Assembly: GCA_036939975.1 (NCBI GenBank)
Contig: JALLPB010000601.1
Location: 1 to 14,333, forward strand
Reading direction: 5' to 3'
DNA from: Cyclostephanos tholiformis
Lineage: Eukaryota > Bacillariophyta > Thalassiosirophyceae > Thalassiosirales > Thalassiosiraceae
Length of the DNA: 14,333 nucleotides
The number at the start of each line of letters is the position of its first letter. Within the stretch, counting starts at the first letter, position 1. Below the pieces are notes generated by a model. It worked only from the letters and a program-made list of their open reading frames with translations. It did no database searches and was not told the origin of the DNA. Positions 1 through 9,324 of this stretch are shown here, piece by piece. The position numbers and the translations under genes are program-made.

Positions 1-344
1 TGGCGATCAGCTCTGTAAATAAAATTGCTATAAATGAATGGTTAAGGTTAAACAATTTTAGGTTTCTGATGTAATGCCTCCAAACTGACACATAAAACCA
101 TACACGCCACATTTCCAAACACATTCATCACCAACAAAGCACTGAATGGAGCCAATGCCTTAACACCCCACAAGCAAACTACTATAACGTCACATTCACG
201 ACATCTGATGCACAGTAACTTGTCCATCAATTAGGTCATTTCTATAATATCTCACCAGCGGGTTTCCTCATCGAAGATGGGGAAATAACTATGCACAAGG
301 AAGAAGCTTAGGAATAAAATAAATAAAAAGGGGGAGCACAAGCA
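1..344. other. Intergenic, no gene seen
   Basis: No reading frame here looks like a gene; the longest is a 60-codon minus-strand frame with no recognisable features. The right end (about 310-330) is an AT-rich stretch of AATAAA-like repeats just before the decayed coding remnant. I see nothing functional that I can support. Confidence 0.6.
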
Positions 345-1219
345 ATGATGGAAAACATCAGGGAAATGTTCATGCTAGGGGGTGGTGGTCACGCCGATGA
401 TCAAACACAAAGGGGCCATAGCGATGGCAATATGGGTGCGACACAACGACAGCAACTTCGCTCTAAAACCAATTTTGATGCCGCCTCCTGGGAGGATGCC
501 AGCGTGCCCATGGGCAACAACCCAGTGGATCCTACTTTGGATGCACGTTTTGGTGTAATGGGGAAAGGTGCACTGTGAAAAACAACAGCGAATGCTAATA
601 TCTTTGCCGTAGAAGGAGGGGGGGGACATCATAATGATGACCCCCCACGGGTCTTTGGCGTAGGAGGGGGGGGGATGTCATAACAATGACATCCCACGTG
701 CTACATCAGCACCACCTAGGGAAATTACACAATGGGCCTTGTAAGAGGAAGGGGGTAAGGACCCATGGGAAAACACCACCGCACAAAAAGCTACAACATA
801 ACCTGGCATTGGCACAGCCATCGCAAAATGTGGCCTCGGAACAAACACAACGATCATCCACGACCTAACCTGGCAATGGTCAGTGGGAGGAGATATCACA
901 AAAATCAACCAGTGAAAGGATTTATGGGGAGTCTACAGGAGTTCAGTGTTCATCAAATGGGGCAGCTGTTTTGCATGCATTTGCCAAGTTAATGAAATTT
1001 GCCACGATCAGTGCCGCCACACGACACCTTCATGGTCAAATAATTGGTTTTGTGGGCAATCGGACTGCCACACATGAGGCTACACTGATCATGCTACTGC
1101 AGCAAAAGACGTGGCAGTGGGTAAAGGAGACGGTGTTCACGGACGGGCAGCCCTCATCAAATACTACGAAAATGACGCATCAGCAGGGGGGGCTAGGGGT
1201 TTGCATCTGGGGATACTAA
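345..1219 (+). pseudogene. Decayed coding remnant, family unassigned
   Basis: Reading from ATG 345, one frame stays open to 680 except for a TGA at 576-578. A second frame is open from before 686 to 1219 except for a TAA at 866-868. The two join naturally if the frame changes inside the nine-G run at 666-674. The result would be a protein of about 290 residues with two stops and one shift. The first part has recurring GGGGH-type segments (MLGGGGH, VEGGGGHHNDD, VFGVGGGG). The last part, around 959-1150, looks like ordinary folded protein sequence (for example GQIIGFVGNRTATHEATL and KTWQWVK). I do not recognise the family with certainty. Such scattered lesions suit a dead copy of a repeated or mobile-element gene, but no terminal repeats, integrase or reverse transcriptase are visible. 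A homopolymer sequencing error could explain the shift but not both stops. Confidence 0.45.
601..700. repeat. Two tandem ~50-bp units, each a hairpin
   Basis: Unit 1 (601-651) starts TCTTTGCCGTAG and unit 2 (652-700) starts TCTTTGGCGTAG; both continue with a G-run, a short inverted repeat and a C-run. In unit 1 the arms are 620-632 and 634-646: 13 bp with one mismatch and a one-base loop. In unit 2 the arms GGGATGTCAT and ATGACATCCC (672-681 and 686-695) are perfect around the loop AACA. The units lie inside the decayed coding remnant and also give a peptide-level repeat, so they may be a coding duplication rather than a DNA signal. Unit 2 keeps its pairing although its arm sequence differs from unit 1. 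Confidence 0.75.
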
Positions 1220-1820
1220 ACCCTACACTTTTTGGCACCACTAGCACCTGCTTAGGTTTTCACATTTAGGCTTAGGATTAGGATGTATAGTATCCGATTT
1301 TGATGTCATGTGTCCGTCTAGGGGACGACGAACCCATGTCCAGTCACTAGACTTGACCAGTAAAGATATTCTAAAAAAATTCGGCCAAAAAACCTTCGCC
1401 ACAGGTACATACGGCACAAGTACCTTTATGAGAGACGAGAAATCATAAGTAAAGAGAGACTATGTTAGCAAATGTAAGATGATTTCATGCCCAAATATTG
1501 AAAATAATATGCCGTTCTCATTTCTCACCCATTCCGTAAAAAAAAAAATATCGGCGAGCACCACCAGAGGTAATAAAATTATAGTATTATATGTTACCAT
1601 ACTACTTGGTTTAAAAAAGCCAACGAACCGTCAATTTTTTGTGAGAAGAGAAAGGACCATGGCGGGGATGGAGTGTCGTCGTCCTGCCAAGAGATAAGAA
1701 AAAAAGTAAGGGAATAAAGAATAATAATATTTTAGGGGGAATAATAATATTGTATCGTTATCTCTCTACCAGTTTCACCGGACGCCCACCATATATCATA
1801 CCCCAATCCAATGATATATC
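1220..1820. other. AT-rich spacer, probable formin promoter and 5' UTR
   Basis: No supported gene lies here. The 72-codon frame around 1479-1697 runs through an A-tract and has no protein-like character. Near the formin start there is a direct repeat GAATAATAATATT (1719-1731 and 1739-1751, 20-bp spacing) and then a pyrimidine-rich stretch (TATCTCTCTACC, about 1759-1770). The promoter is inferred only from position upstream of the formin ATG; no convincing TATA box or other factor site was identified. A short AGGTAC/GTACCT inverted repeat (1403-1425) is probably incidental. Confidence 0.5.
1791..1819 (+). promoter_or_regulatory. Inverted repeat with out-of-frame ATG at the formin start
   Basis: ATATATCAT (1791-1799) and ATGATATAT (1811-1819) are perfect inverted copies around an 11-base spacer, directly before the formin ATG at 1821. 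ATATATCAT recurs in direct orientation at 1814-1822 and overlaps the start codon. The second arm contains an ATG at 1811 whose frame differs from the formin frame and stays open to 2194. If the mRNA begins upstream of 1811, that ATG would be an overlapping upstream start. A transcription start in the spacer would avoid it. Function is inferred only. Confidence 0.35.
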
Positions 1821-4800
1821 ATGAGCGATTTTCACTCCGATCCATTTCACAACGACGCCTTCCCCGACGGAGGAGGGGGCCACCAACACCAGCAGGGCGA
1901 TGGCGGTCGCCGCCTCGAGAACTTCATGCAGCGCAAGCAGCAGCGGCTTCATCGTCCCCAGGCCCAACAAGACTCGGGACCCCTGCTATCGCCCTCCGGC
2001 ATGAGCCAGGACGGCATGAGCCAGGACGGCATGAGCTACGTCAGCAGGATGAAGCACAACAACTACGCCAACGTAGTCATGGAGATGAAGAAGATGCAGG
2101 GGGGGCATCCGTCGCAATCGCAGCAGTCGCAACAACAGCAATCGCACCAACAACAGCAATCTCAGGAATGGGGATTCGACGCGAATTTCGGTGACGACGA
2201 TGGTCTCTTCGAGCGACGACGACAACAACAACAACCGCAACGACAGCAGCAACTGCAACATTATCATCCCGCCAGTCGTCCGGGATTCTCGCAGCGTCAG
2301 CAACAACAGCGGCCGTGGCAACATCCCGACGGCGATGGATACAATTATTCCCATCATCAGTGGCAGCAGGAGATAAAGCCGCAGCCGCCTCCCACTCGCG
2401 TCGGTCGCAGTCTCTACAAGGATCCCGAAGATTCCCACGCCAGCCGCTCGCGATCGACGATCAGGCGCATCGCGGACAGGACGGTGAAGCTCAGCCAGAC
2501 GATGGCCTCGTCGTCGGGCGATGCCGTCGACGATTGCGACAGCGTCATTTCCTTCGGCTGTCACAGCATTGGCGGGGAGGGATACGCCGGATTTCCGCTG
2601 CAGCAACAGCAGCGAAGGTCGAGCTCGAGCAAGTTGGCGCGCTCCCTGGATTCCTTCGTCGCCAGCCATTCAGGTCACGATGTACAAGGTAATAATAACG
2701 ACGATAATTTCAGCGTCATCAGTGGCGCCGGGAGCGTGGCGGCGCGGCGTCGTGCGGCCAGGCACCAGCAGATGACAGGCAAGGGTCAGCACAGTCCGCA
2801 GCAGCCTCTGCACTGCGACGATCGAGGCATCGGCGACGTCTACGGAAACGGTCACAACATCAACAATAACATAAGCGGCAGCATGCCACCACCTCGTCAA
2901 TCGTTATCACCATTCAAGGAACCACCCAGAGCGACCATTTCATCGTCGTCGTCGTCTACTTCAAATGCGGCGGGTTCCGCGCGCAGTCGCATGAGGATGA
3001 AAATGCACTCTTCGTCTTCATCTTCGTCGACTACAACGCCAGCTATATCGCCTGGAAATAACATCTCCCCAGGCGTGAATTATGCGCCGTCACCATCATC
3101 ATCGTGGCAGCATCCTCGCAACAACGTCAGATCACCACCACGAAAACAAATCCTGCTTACACCCATAACGGACATTTCCGTCGATCGGGAGGTGAATATG
3201 GCTCTGTCGGAATTGAAGCTGTCCCACGCTGACATTATCGATGTGAATTTCATATCCGAGGCATTCGGGAGAATGGATAGCGGGAGCGGCAGCACTGCCT
3301 CACCGCACGGCAGCTTCGACTCGAGCGCCGGCACCGCCGCCTCGTTGTCGCTGAACAACAGTATGGGCGGCATTGATGGCGGATCGCTGTCGTTGAAAAG
3401 CGTCCTCCGCCCATCCGCCGTCGGGAAGGCTGCGGCTGAGCCGAAGAAGATGACAGCCAGCGGCGGTGGCGTCGGAGGAGGGGGGCGAACGAGTCCGCAC
3501 ACTGTCAGCACAAGGTCCATGACGATCGCGAATTCTTCGGTCGTCGTCGATCATCCGGCGACGACGTCCGCCGCAGTCGCCGCGACCGCCGTTGAGGCGG
3601 TGGGAGACGTTTCGATATCACCGATGATATCAGTGGATAATCATTCCGAATCGAGCTCGTTGACGGACGACGTGGGGAGCGACAGTTGGCAATTGATCAA
3701 CAGCAATAATAATAGGAGCGGCAACATCGGCGGGAGCAACATATTCAAAGATGCGGAGAGGATGGGGAGCACGTTCCATAAGTCGAAGAAAATTGTCAGG
3801 CTAGATGATAGCGTCCCCGTCGCGTCTTCTTCCGGTGGTGAATCTGCAGTTGTCGCGTCAAAGATTCCGTCAGCTCGTCCTTCGTTACCCGTCAAAAACG
3901 GGAGAAATTCTATATCCCGTCAACATGATCTTGCAACAAATCCGTTGCCCAGCACTGAAAAAGTCGGCAGTAATTGTGCGAATCCGTATGCAGTGAAATT
4001 GCGCAAGACGGCCCAATTGCCGCAAACGCCAACATCATCAAATATTTCTTCATCATCTTCGGTGGAAAAGAAAATTCTGAATTCGACAATCGACGGATCG
4101 ATAACAACAACAGTAACAACTAGCTGCATTAATGCTAGTGGATTTCAACAGAGTCGGCTGCAATACGGAAAGGAGATATCTGTCAGAAACGACAAGGTGA
4201 ATCACGACGAAGGGATGCCAAAAAATCCATTCCTCGCTCAAATCAAGCTGCGAAAGACAAGCGGAGCAAAGTTTAATAGCGGCGAATCTCCGCAGCTTGA
4301 AGATCCCCAGGTTGGTGCAGCAGTAACAGCGAAAGAGTTGCATCCGCAAGAGCTTAAGAGGGACATCAACAAAAAGTTGACGTACCGAGAACAGCAGGAG
4401 CTACTTCGACAACAACGGCAGGAGCTAGAGGAAGAGAATGACAAATCTAAATTAAAGGCTCCCACGAGGGACGTAGCAGCGATAATTCGGGAAAGAATAG
4501 CCGCAAGCAAATCGAATAGCTTGACTCGCCTGAATTGTGGAAGTGGTGGCGACTTTACACCCAGCAGTACCGACCAGCGCAATGGTAATGTCAGTAATGC
4601 GTCCGACTCTGCGTCGGCCTCAATGAAATCAGGGTCGGTTATTCAAAAGTACAAAAATACAAATGATGATGAGGGTACAACATACATTCCTATGAAGCGC
4701 CAAATAGCTGCTATCGCGTCTGTGCATGATGAAGCGAAGGAAACAGTAGCGAGTGTAAATTCGTCGTCGTCGGAATGTGAAGAGAATGTGGATCCACGTG

Positions 4801-7800
4801 CAGCTCTAATGGCGTTGTTAAAGAAACGAGGAGACCCTGATCATGCTGCTACCCCCCTTGCTCGACGTGCTCCAATACCTTCAATGGACAATGAAAATAA
4901 GCAAGAACCTCCACCTGATCCAAGGAATGCACTATCGGCCATGCTAGCCAAACGAGGAGATTCGAAAGGACCCTCGCCAACTCATGTACTTTCTGATAAA
5001 AAATGCACACCACAACGAGGCAGTTCGACCATGATTGCCCAACGTCCTCCGCAACAATCCTCACACAGCAACAATGTGTCGCATCATGCAAATACAGGCG
5101 CTTATGGAAACGGCGGGTCTGATAATGCTGGTAGGCCAGCGATAAAAAACGATCCAATGTAAGTTTAGGCACATACTATCGATTCGTATCTTCTCGTTAT
5201 ACTGTCCACGTGCTCAAAGTTTGTTCTCGTAAAACTCATTCTGAATCCGCTAAATTAGATACGAAAAATACTTTAAGATGCTCAAGATGGGCATGCCCCT
5301 ACCTGCGGTCCAACATGCCATGACGCGGGATGGATTAGATCCAAGCGTCATGGACGGTGATCACAATATGCCAGCTCCACTGCCCAAATCGCTAGGTGGC
5401 GTACCGTTGAAGGATGATCCTGCATATGCGAAATACTTCAAAATGATAAAATTAGGGTTACCCATGGGCGCTGTGAAAAATGCCATGGAAAGAGATGGTG
5501 TCAATTCTTCAGTCATGGACGGTGATCACAATGCTCCCGTGCAAATTGCCGGATTCAGCAAATCATCCTCATCCATCGAGAATAAGCAAAAGGATACACA
5601 CCGACGCACCCGGCTGCATTGGGACGCATTGGAGGATACAGAAGTAAATTCTGATTCTGTATGGGCATTGGTCGAAGAAGACGTCGAGTTGAATCAGATT
5701 GAAATCGACGAAAAGGAATTCACTAAGTTGTTTCAGGCAGAGATAACGTCTAACTCTGCATCGGGATGTATCAGTGGCAGCGCCGTGGGATGTGGTGGGA
5801 GTGGGGGTTCAAGCAGAAACGTAGTCCAGGTCATTGATCCCAAAAGAGCGAATAATGGTGGGATCATTCTTGCTCGTTTGAGGATGAGCTATGATGATAT
5901 GGCTCGGGCAGTGGATGCAATGTAAGTTTTCTTTTTCGAGTTAACTGAACTTTCGATGATGTAAACATCCCACGCTCTGATTTCGTCTTCTTCAACTCAG
6001 AGATGAAACGGCAATGCAAGCTAATCAAGCCCAGGGGATAATCGAGTATATGCCCACACAAAACGAACGAAAGTCACTGCGCGAATACATGAAGAATTCC
6101 AATAAAGGCAATGCCGTGGCAACAAGCTTCGACCGTTTGTGCGAGTGTGAAAAATTCATGGTGGCCATGATGACAGTAAAGCAATCGAAGAGAAAGATTC
6201 GTGCGTTGTTGTTCAAGTTGCAATTTCGAGGATGCATTCATGATTTAGCACATGGTGAATATGAATGAATCGCTTTGCATTTGCCTTCATTTTTATTATC
6301 GCCTAACTCTTCACATGGCATTCCCTTTTCTAAGATGTATTTTCCATTGAAAAGGCATGTGACGAAATCAGCAACTCGGTTCGTCTGCGTAAGCTGTTCG
6401 GCATCGTTCTAAACATTGGTAACCGCCTCAATACAGCTGGTCCTGGCCAGAAACGGAAGGCTGGCGCATTTTCAATAAAATCATTGCTCAAACTGAACCA
6501 AGCCAAAGCATTTGATAACAAGACAACTTTTCTCCATTATGTCGTGCTTGTTGTGCAAAGGAACAGCGAGGCGTTGCTCAGTTTCAAGGACGACCTACCG
6601 ACTGTTTTCAAGGCCGAGAAGATATATTGGGATCAGTGCGTGAGCGAATTAGAAGAAGTCGAGACACAGCTCGAAAACGTGCGGAAGCTCGCATTGTATG
6701 AGGCCAAATCGAACAAAATTAAGTACCAGCTTCCGACGAAAGCAAAGTCTTCAGATGCGGACAATGACTCTGATGATATCAGTGTTGATTCCATGTCCCT
6801 CGAAGATGAAGTATCACTTTTACGTTCCACAAAGATTGGTATGTTTGCTTTGAGCGCAATTCGCAAAGTTTCGCAGCTTCGTGAGAGAGTCGATACGGCG
6901 AAGGATAAATTCGCGAGCCTACTAAAATACTTAGGCGAGAACAGCGACTCAAGGATGCAACCCCACGAGTTGTTCGAGATTATTACCACATTTTGCAGGA
7001 CATTTGACGTTGCGAGAGCCGATGTGGAGAAGATGGAAAAGGCGAAGAAACGCGACGAGAAGAAGGAAAAGCTTTCTGAATCTGGCACGAAGAATGAAAG
7101 GTTAAAGGCAATTCAAGAAAATCCAGCAACAAACAAGACTTCTCTTTTTCCGCGGGCTTCCTCTCATCAATCAAATATGAGCAGTGTCATCTCTGATATC
7201 AAGCGAGTGACAACATCTATGTATTCATCATCGGTGGCAAGCTCGTCTCCGGCTCAACTTGGCCATGACAATGGCCCGCCAAAAGTCACAAACCGATATC
7301 CTGACGACGAGTCTTCGCTAGTAAATATTGATATTCAGCGAAAAAGATCTCTTCATTTTTCATTATCAAGCACCCATGAGACACCCGAATTTAAACCAGC
7401 ACAAGAGCCGGATGTGCCTCCGAGGGTACAGCAGGAGTCAAAAGAAGTAGAGGATGAACTGCTTGCGACAGATAGTGATGCAGTTGTTGTAGATCAAAGA
7501 ATGCCACAAGCAGGTGCTAATGCGCAAGAAGGTAACAAGCTGGAGATGTTACATCGAGCAGAAGAAGTGGCGGCGACGAAAAAAGCTGCCAGGATAACAT
7601 TGCAACTGCAAGCAGAGAACGAGGCGGCTGCAGAGAATGCTGCTCAGCTAGCCAAACAACAGCAAGCAGAGGAAGCCGCGATCTCACACAACTTTGCTAG
7701 AAAAGCCGTGGAACAGAGAGAGCAAGCTGAGGAGGAAGATAAACATGAGATTGCAAACAACGGTGTTAGAACGACTATGCAACAAAGAGAGCAAGCGGAG

Positions 7801-8154
7801 GAGAAAGTCGCTGTAGAAGCAGCTATCGTTGAAGCATGTCTCTCTGACCAGTCTTATCAGAGGGGACCTAACCCTGATCCTAAGCCAAAGAAGCAAACTC
7901 CTTTGACAAGGCGAGAGATATTGACATCAAGACGAATGATCGCCAGGAATAGACATGTCAGTCAAACAACACAAACGAAGGAGTTATCGTCTGAAGTCGC
8001 ACCAGCCCATCTGCCAGTGCCACCATCAACAACACAGCCGGCAATAACTACCGAAGAGCAATCCACACCACCCAGAGAGGAGTCGAAGAATTCTACTATG
8101 GCAAGGGATAGATATGCCCGACACAAGAAGCTGCTTCAACAACGCGGACGTTGA
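1821..8154 (+). CDS. Formin (FH2-domain actin nucleator), four exons
   Basis: Exons are 1821-5158, 5259-5921, 6001-6254 and 6335-8154, giving 2024 residues. Formins act in the cytosol, nucleating and elongating unbranched actin filaments through a dimeric FH2 ring. Residues 1-1110 are low-complexity (Gln-rich about 97-195, Ser runs about 370-400), with short motifs: NPYAVKLRKT (721), NPFLAQIKLRKT (802), a charged helix (about 851-880), and DPRAALMALLKKRG (991) and DPRNALSAMLAKRG (1033). Two KYFKM repeats follow (1111-1149, 1166-1204). FH2 spans about 1228-1665: the RLHW lasso tryptophan is W1234, VIDPKRANN is 1304-1312, and I1315 aligns with the conserved FH2 isoleucine. GNRLN is 1447-1451 and FDNKTTFLHY begins near 1478. 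A Gly/Ser insert precedes IDPKR and an acidic insert spans about 1555-1580. The tail has a predicted helical stretch (about 1820-1925) and a basic end. No proline-rich FH1, FH3/GBD or clear DAD is visible. FH2 is certain; the short-motif roles are inferred. Confidence 0.92.
1998..2036 (+). repeat. 15-bp in-frame tandem repeat in formin exon 1
   Basis: GGCATGAGCCAGGAC is repeated exactly at 1998-2012 and 2013-2027, followed by a partial third copy to 2036. It encodes GMSQD-GMSQD-GMS (residues 60-72). It is an expandable coding minisatellite in a disordered region and is likely polymorphic. Confidence 0.85.
5159..5258 (+). other. Formin intron 1 (GT-AG, 100 bp, phase 2)
   Basis: The donor GTAAGT begins at 5159 and the acceptor TTAG ends at 5258. 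Splicing joins AT|A and gives DPIYEKYFKM, which matches the intact second repeat DPAYAKYFKM (from residue 1166) position by position. Unspliced, the frame would stop at 5160-5162. The internal repeat makes this junction unusually secure. Confidence 0.93.
5347..5532 (+). repeat. Duplicated KYFKM repeat, 165-bp period
   Basis: A 21-bp stretch is identical at 5347-5367 and 5512-5532 and encodes VMDGDHN at the end of each repeat. The full protein units (residues 1111-1149 and 1166-1204) have the pattern DPxYxKYFKMxKxGxPxxAV, then xxAMxRDG, then SVMDGDHN. The period is 55 codons. Related segments occur in WASH-complex subunit 3 (CCDC53) and in some protist formins, from general family knowledge. 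Confidence 0.85.
5922..6000 (+). other. Formin intron 2 (GT-AG, 79 bp, phase 2)
   Basis: The donor GTAAGT is at 5922 and the acceptor follows a pyrimidine-rich tract, TTCTTCAACTCAG, ending at 6000. Splicing gives AT|A (Ile 1334) and continues the FH2 helix as ARAVDAIDETAMQ. Without splicing, exon 2 stops at 5923-5925. Confidence 0.9.
6255..6334 (+). other. Formin intron 3 (GT-AG, 80 bp, phase 1)
   Basis: The donor GTGAAT at 6255 is weaker than the other two; the acceptor TTCTAAG ends at 6334. Joining G|AT yields HDVFSIEKACDEI, which fills the expected FH2 segment between LLFKLQF and the GNRLN helix. The exon 4 frame has stops at 6304-6306 and 6331-6333, so the exon cannot begin much earlier. 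Confidence 0.86.
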
Positions 8155-8244
8155 TAATCTTCAGAGAATTCGTTTGATACCATATGCGTACTACACGAGA
8201 ACACATAGTTTGAGAAGAATGACCTATCGTATTCATAACTGTTA

Positions 8245-8250
8245 AATAAA
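8245..8250 (+). terminator. Polyadenylation signal of the formin gene
   Basis: A canonical AATAAA lies 91 bases after the formin stop codon and is followed at once by a GT-rich stretch (TGTTTGTTATATTTTGTTG), as expected of a downstream element. The cleavage site would fall about 8265-8285. Confidence 0.65.
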
Positions 8251-8477
8251 CTGTTTGTTATATTTTGTTGTATTGAAACTCTTAGTAAATCTGGAGGCAT
8301 TAGTGGTCCTGATTTAATAATACTTCATCTTTCCTGAGCTGTCATGTTTCTATACATCATGCTATCTTAACACCAATTCCTAGTGAAAGACATCTTGGTG
8401 ACAAAATACGCCCATGAGCGTACGATGCGACGAATACTCTCGTTCGGCTCCCACCATCAGAGTATACACTTGCAAAA

Positions 8478-8500
8478 GAATCGGGCAAGAAACCCGATTC
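8478..8500. repeat. Perfect 8-bp-arm hairpin
   Basis: GAATCGGG (8478-8485) and CCCGATTC (8493-8500) pair perfectly around the loop CAAGAAA. It lies between two convergent 3' ends. No T-run follows, so it is not a bacterial-style terminator. Its role is unknown and it may be chance. Confidence 0.5.
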
Positions 8501-9088
8501 AACCCGGCTACTCGATTCGGATGACCATCCGTGTTCCACGGAAAGGGAACTGACACCATCTGCATTCCTCAGAAACTCTCGTATGTAGAGTTCCATATAT
8601 ATTGATCGTATGAAAGTACACAAAACCGAGCTTTTTCAGATTTATTTTGACACTTATCTCACGTACTACGTATGTAAACCATATGGAGAAGGTGAAACCT
8701 TTGCACCTTCCTCGACCTGGCAATGAATGAATGTAATAATGCACAGAATGAACGTGCTACTCACCATCATTGCCATAATATTTGATTTGTTTCAACCTTT
8801 AGACCATTAACATCTATTTAACCATTGACTGAATAGGGATTGGGCTCCATCGAGTGACCTCCCCGGCCATGGCCATTACGACTACTTGTTAATATAGTCA
8901 TATTTCCTCATTGGAGCCATTTTCATAAGCGTAGTTGGACATGTTAATTTGTGAGGCAATTATGCATTTCAGGCAGCTAAACATAAAATCAAAGCAGACA
9001 GCTTGAGAGTGCGATGGTACTCCAGGGATGCAGAAAAAGGGTGTTGAAGTTTTGGGGCATAAATCCGACTGAGAAGCCACAGCCCCAA

Positions 9089-9155
9089 AAAAAAGGCAGC
9101 AGTCATAAGTGATTTTCCGGGGAAAAAAGGCAGCTAGCAGTCATAAGTGATTTTC
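9089..9155. repeat. Imperfect tandem duplication
   Basis: AAAAAAGGCAG followed by CAGTCATAAGTGATTTTC occurs at 9089-9117 and again at 9123-9155, where the second copy carries a four-base insertion (GCTAGCAG in place of GCAG). It is noncoding and about 170 bases downstream of the bestrophin stop. A simple local duplication is the likeliest origin. Confidence 0.75.
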
Positions 9156-9324
9156 AGGTGGATATCCAACTCAGGCATGTGCAGGATGGCAAGAAGATAA
9201 TCAAGTGAGTAAATTTTCTCGTATGGAACGTTTGATAATATTTCATAAGTTATCTACATATCGGCTGTCAACTGTCATGGGTAATTGGTCTTACTGACAA
9301 GACTGAAGTCTCGAAGTGGTACAT

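Larger units (their letters stand above)
8155..9324. other. Convergent intergenic spacer, no gene seen
   Basis: This stretch holds the 3' ends of the formin (+) and of the bestrophin gene (-). Minus-strand frames at 8357-8744 are short, overlap each other and show no domain or codon character, so they are left out. It contains the formin poly(A) signal, a perfect short hairpin (8478-8500) and a tandem duplication (9089-9155). No clear AATAAA was found downstream of the bestrophin stop on the minus strand. Confidence 0.6.

Noticed and set aside
1265..1282. TTTAGGCTTAGGATTAGG, telomere-like
   Set aside because: Only three irregular units; too short and imperfect for an interstitial telomere tract.
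1479..1697. 72-codon + strand frame
   Set aside because: It runs through an A-tract and AT-rich spacer and has no protein-like features.
1986..2669. 227-codon open frame on the minus strand inside formin exon 1
   Set aside because: It is a shadow of repetitive CAG/CAA and CGN codons on the + strand; its Leu/Arg-rich translation has no domain, whereas the + frame continues into FH2.
5160..5162. TAA as the true end of a 1113-residue protein
   Set aside because: The stop lies inside a consensus GTAAGT donor, and splicing restores a KYFKM repeat that continues into FH2.
8357..8744. Short minus-strand frames downstream of the formin
   Set aside because: Three overlapping frames, none with a domain, a splice partner or codon bias.
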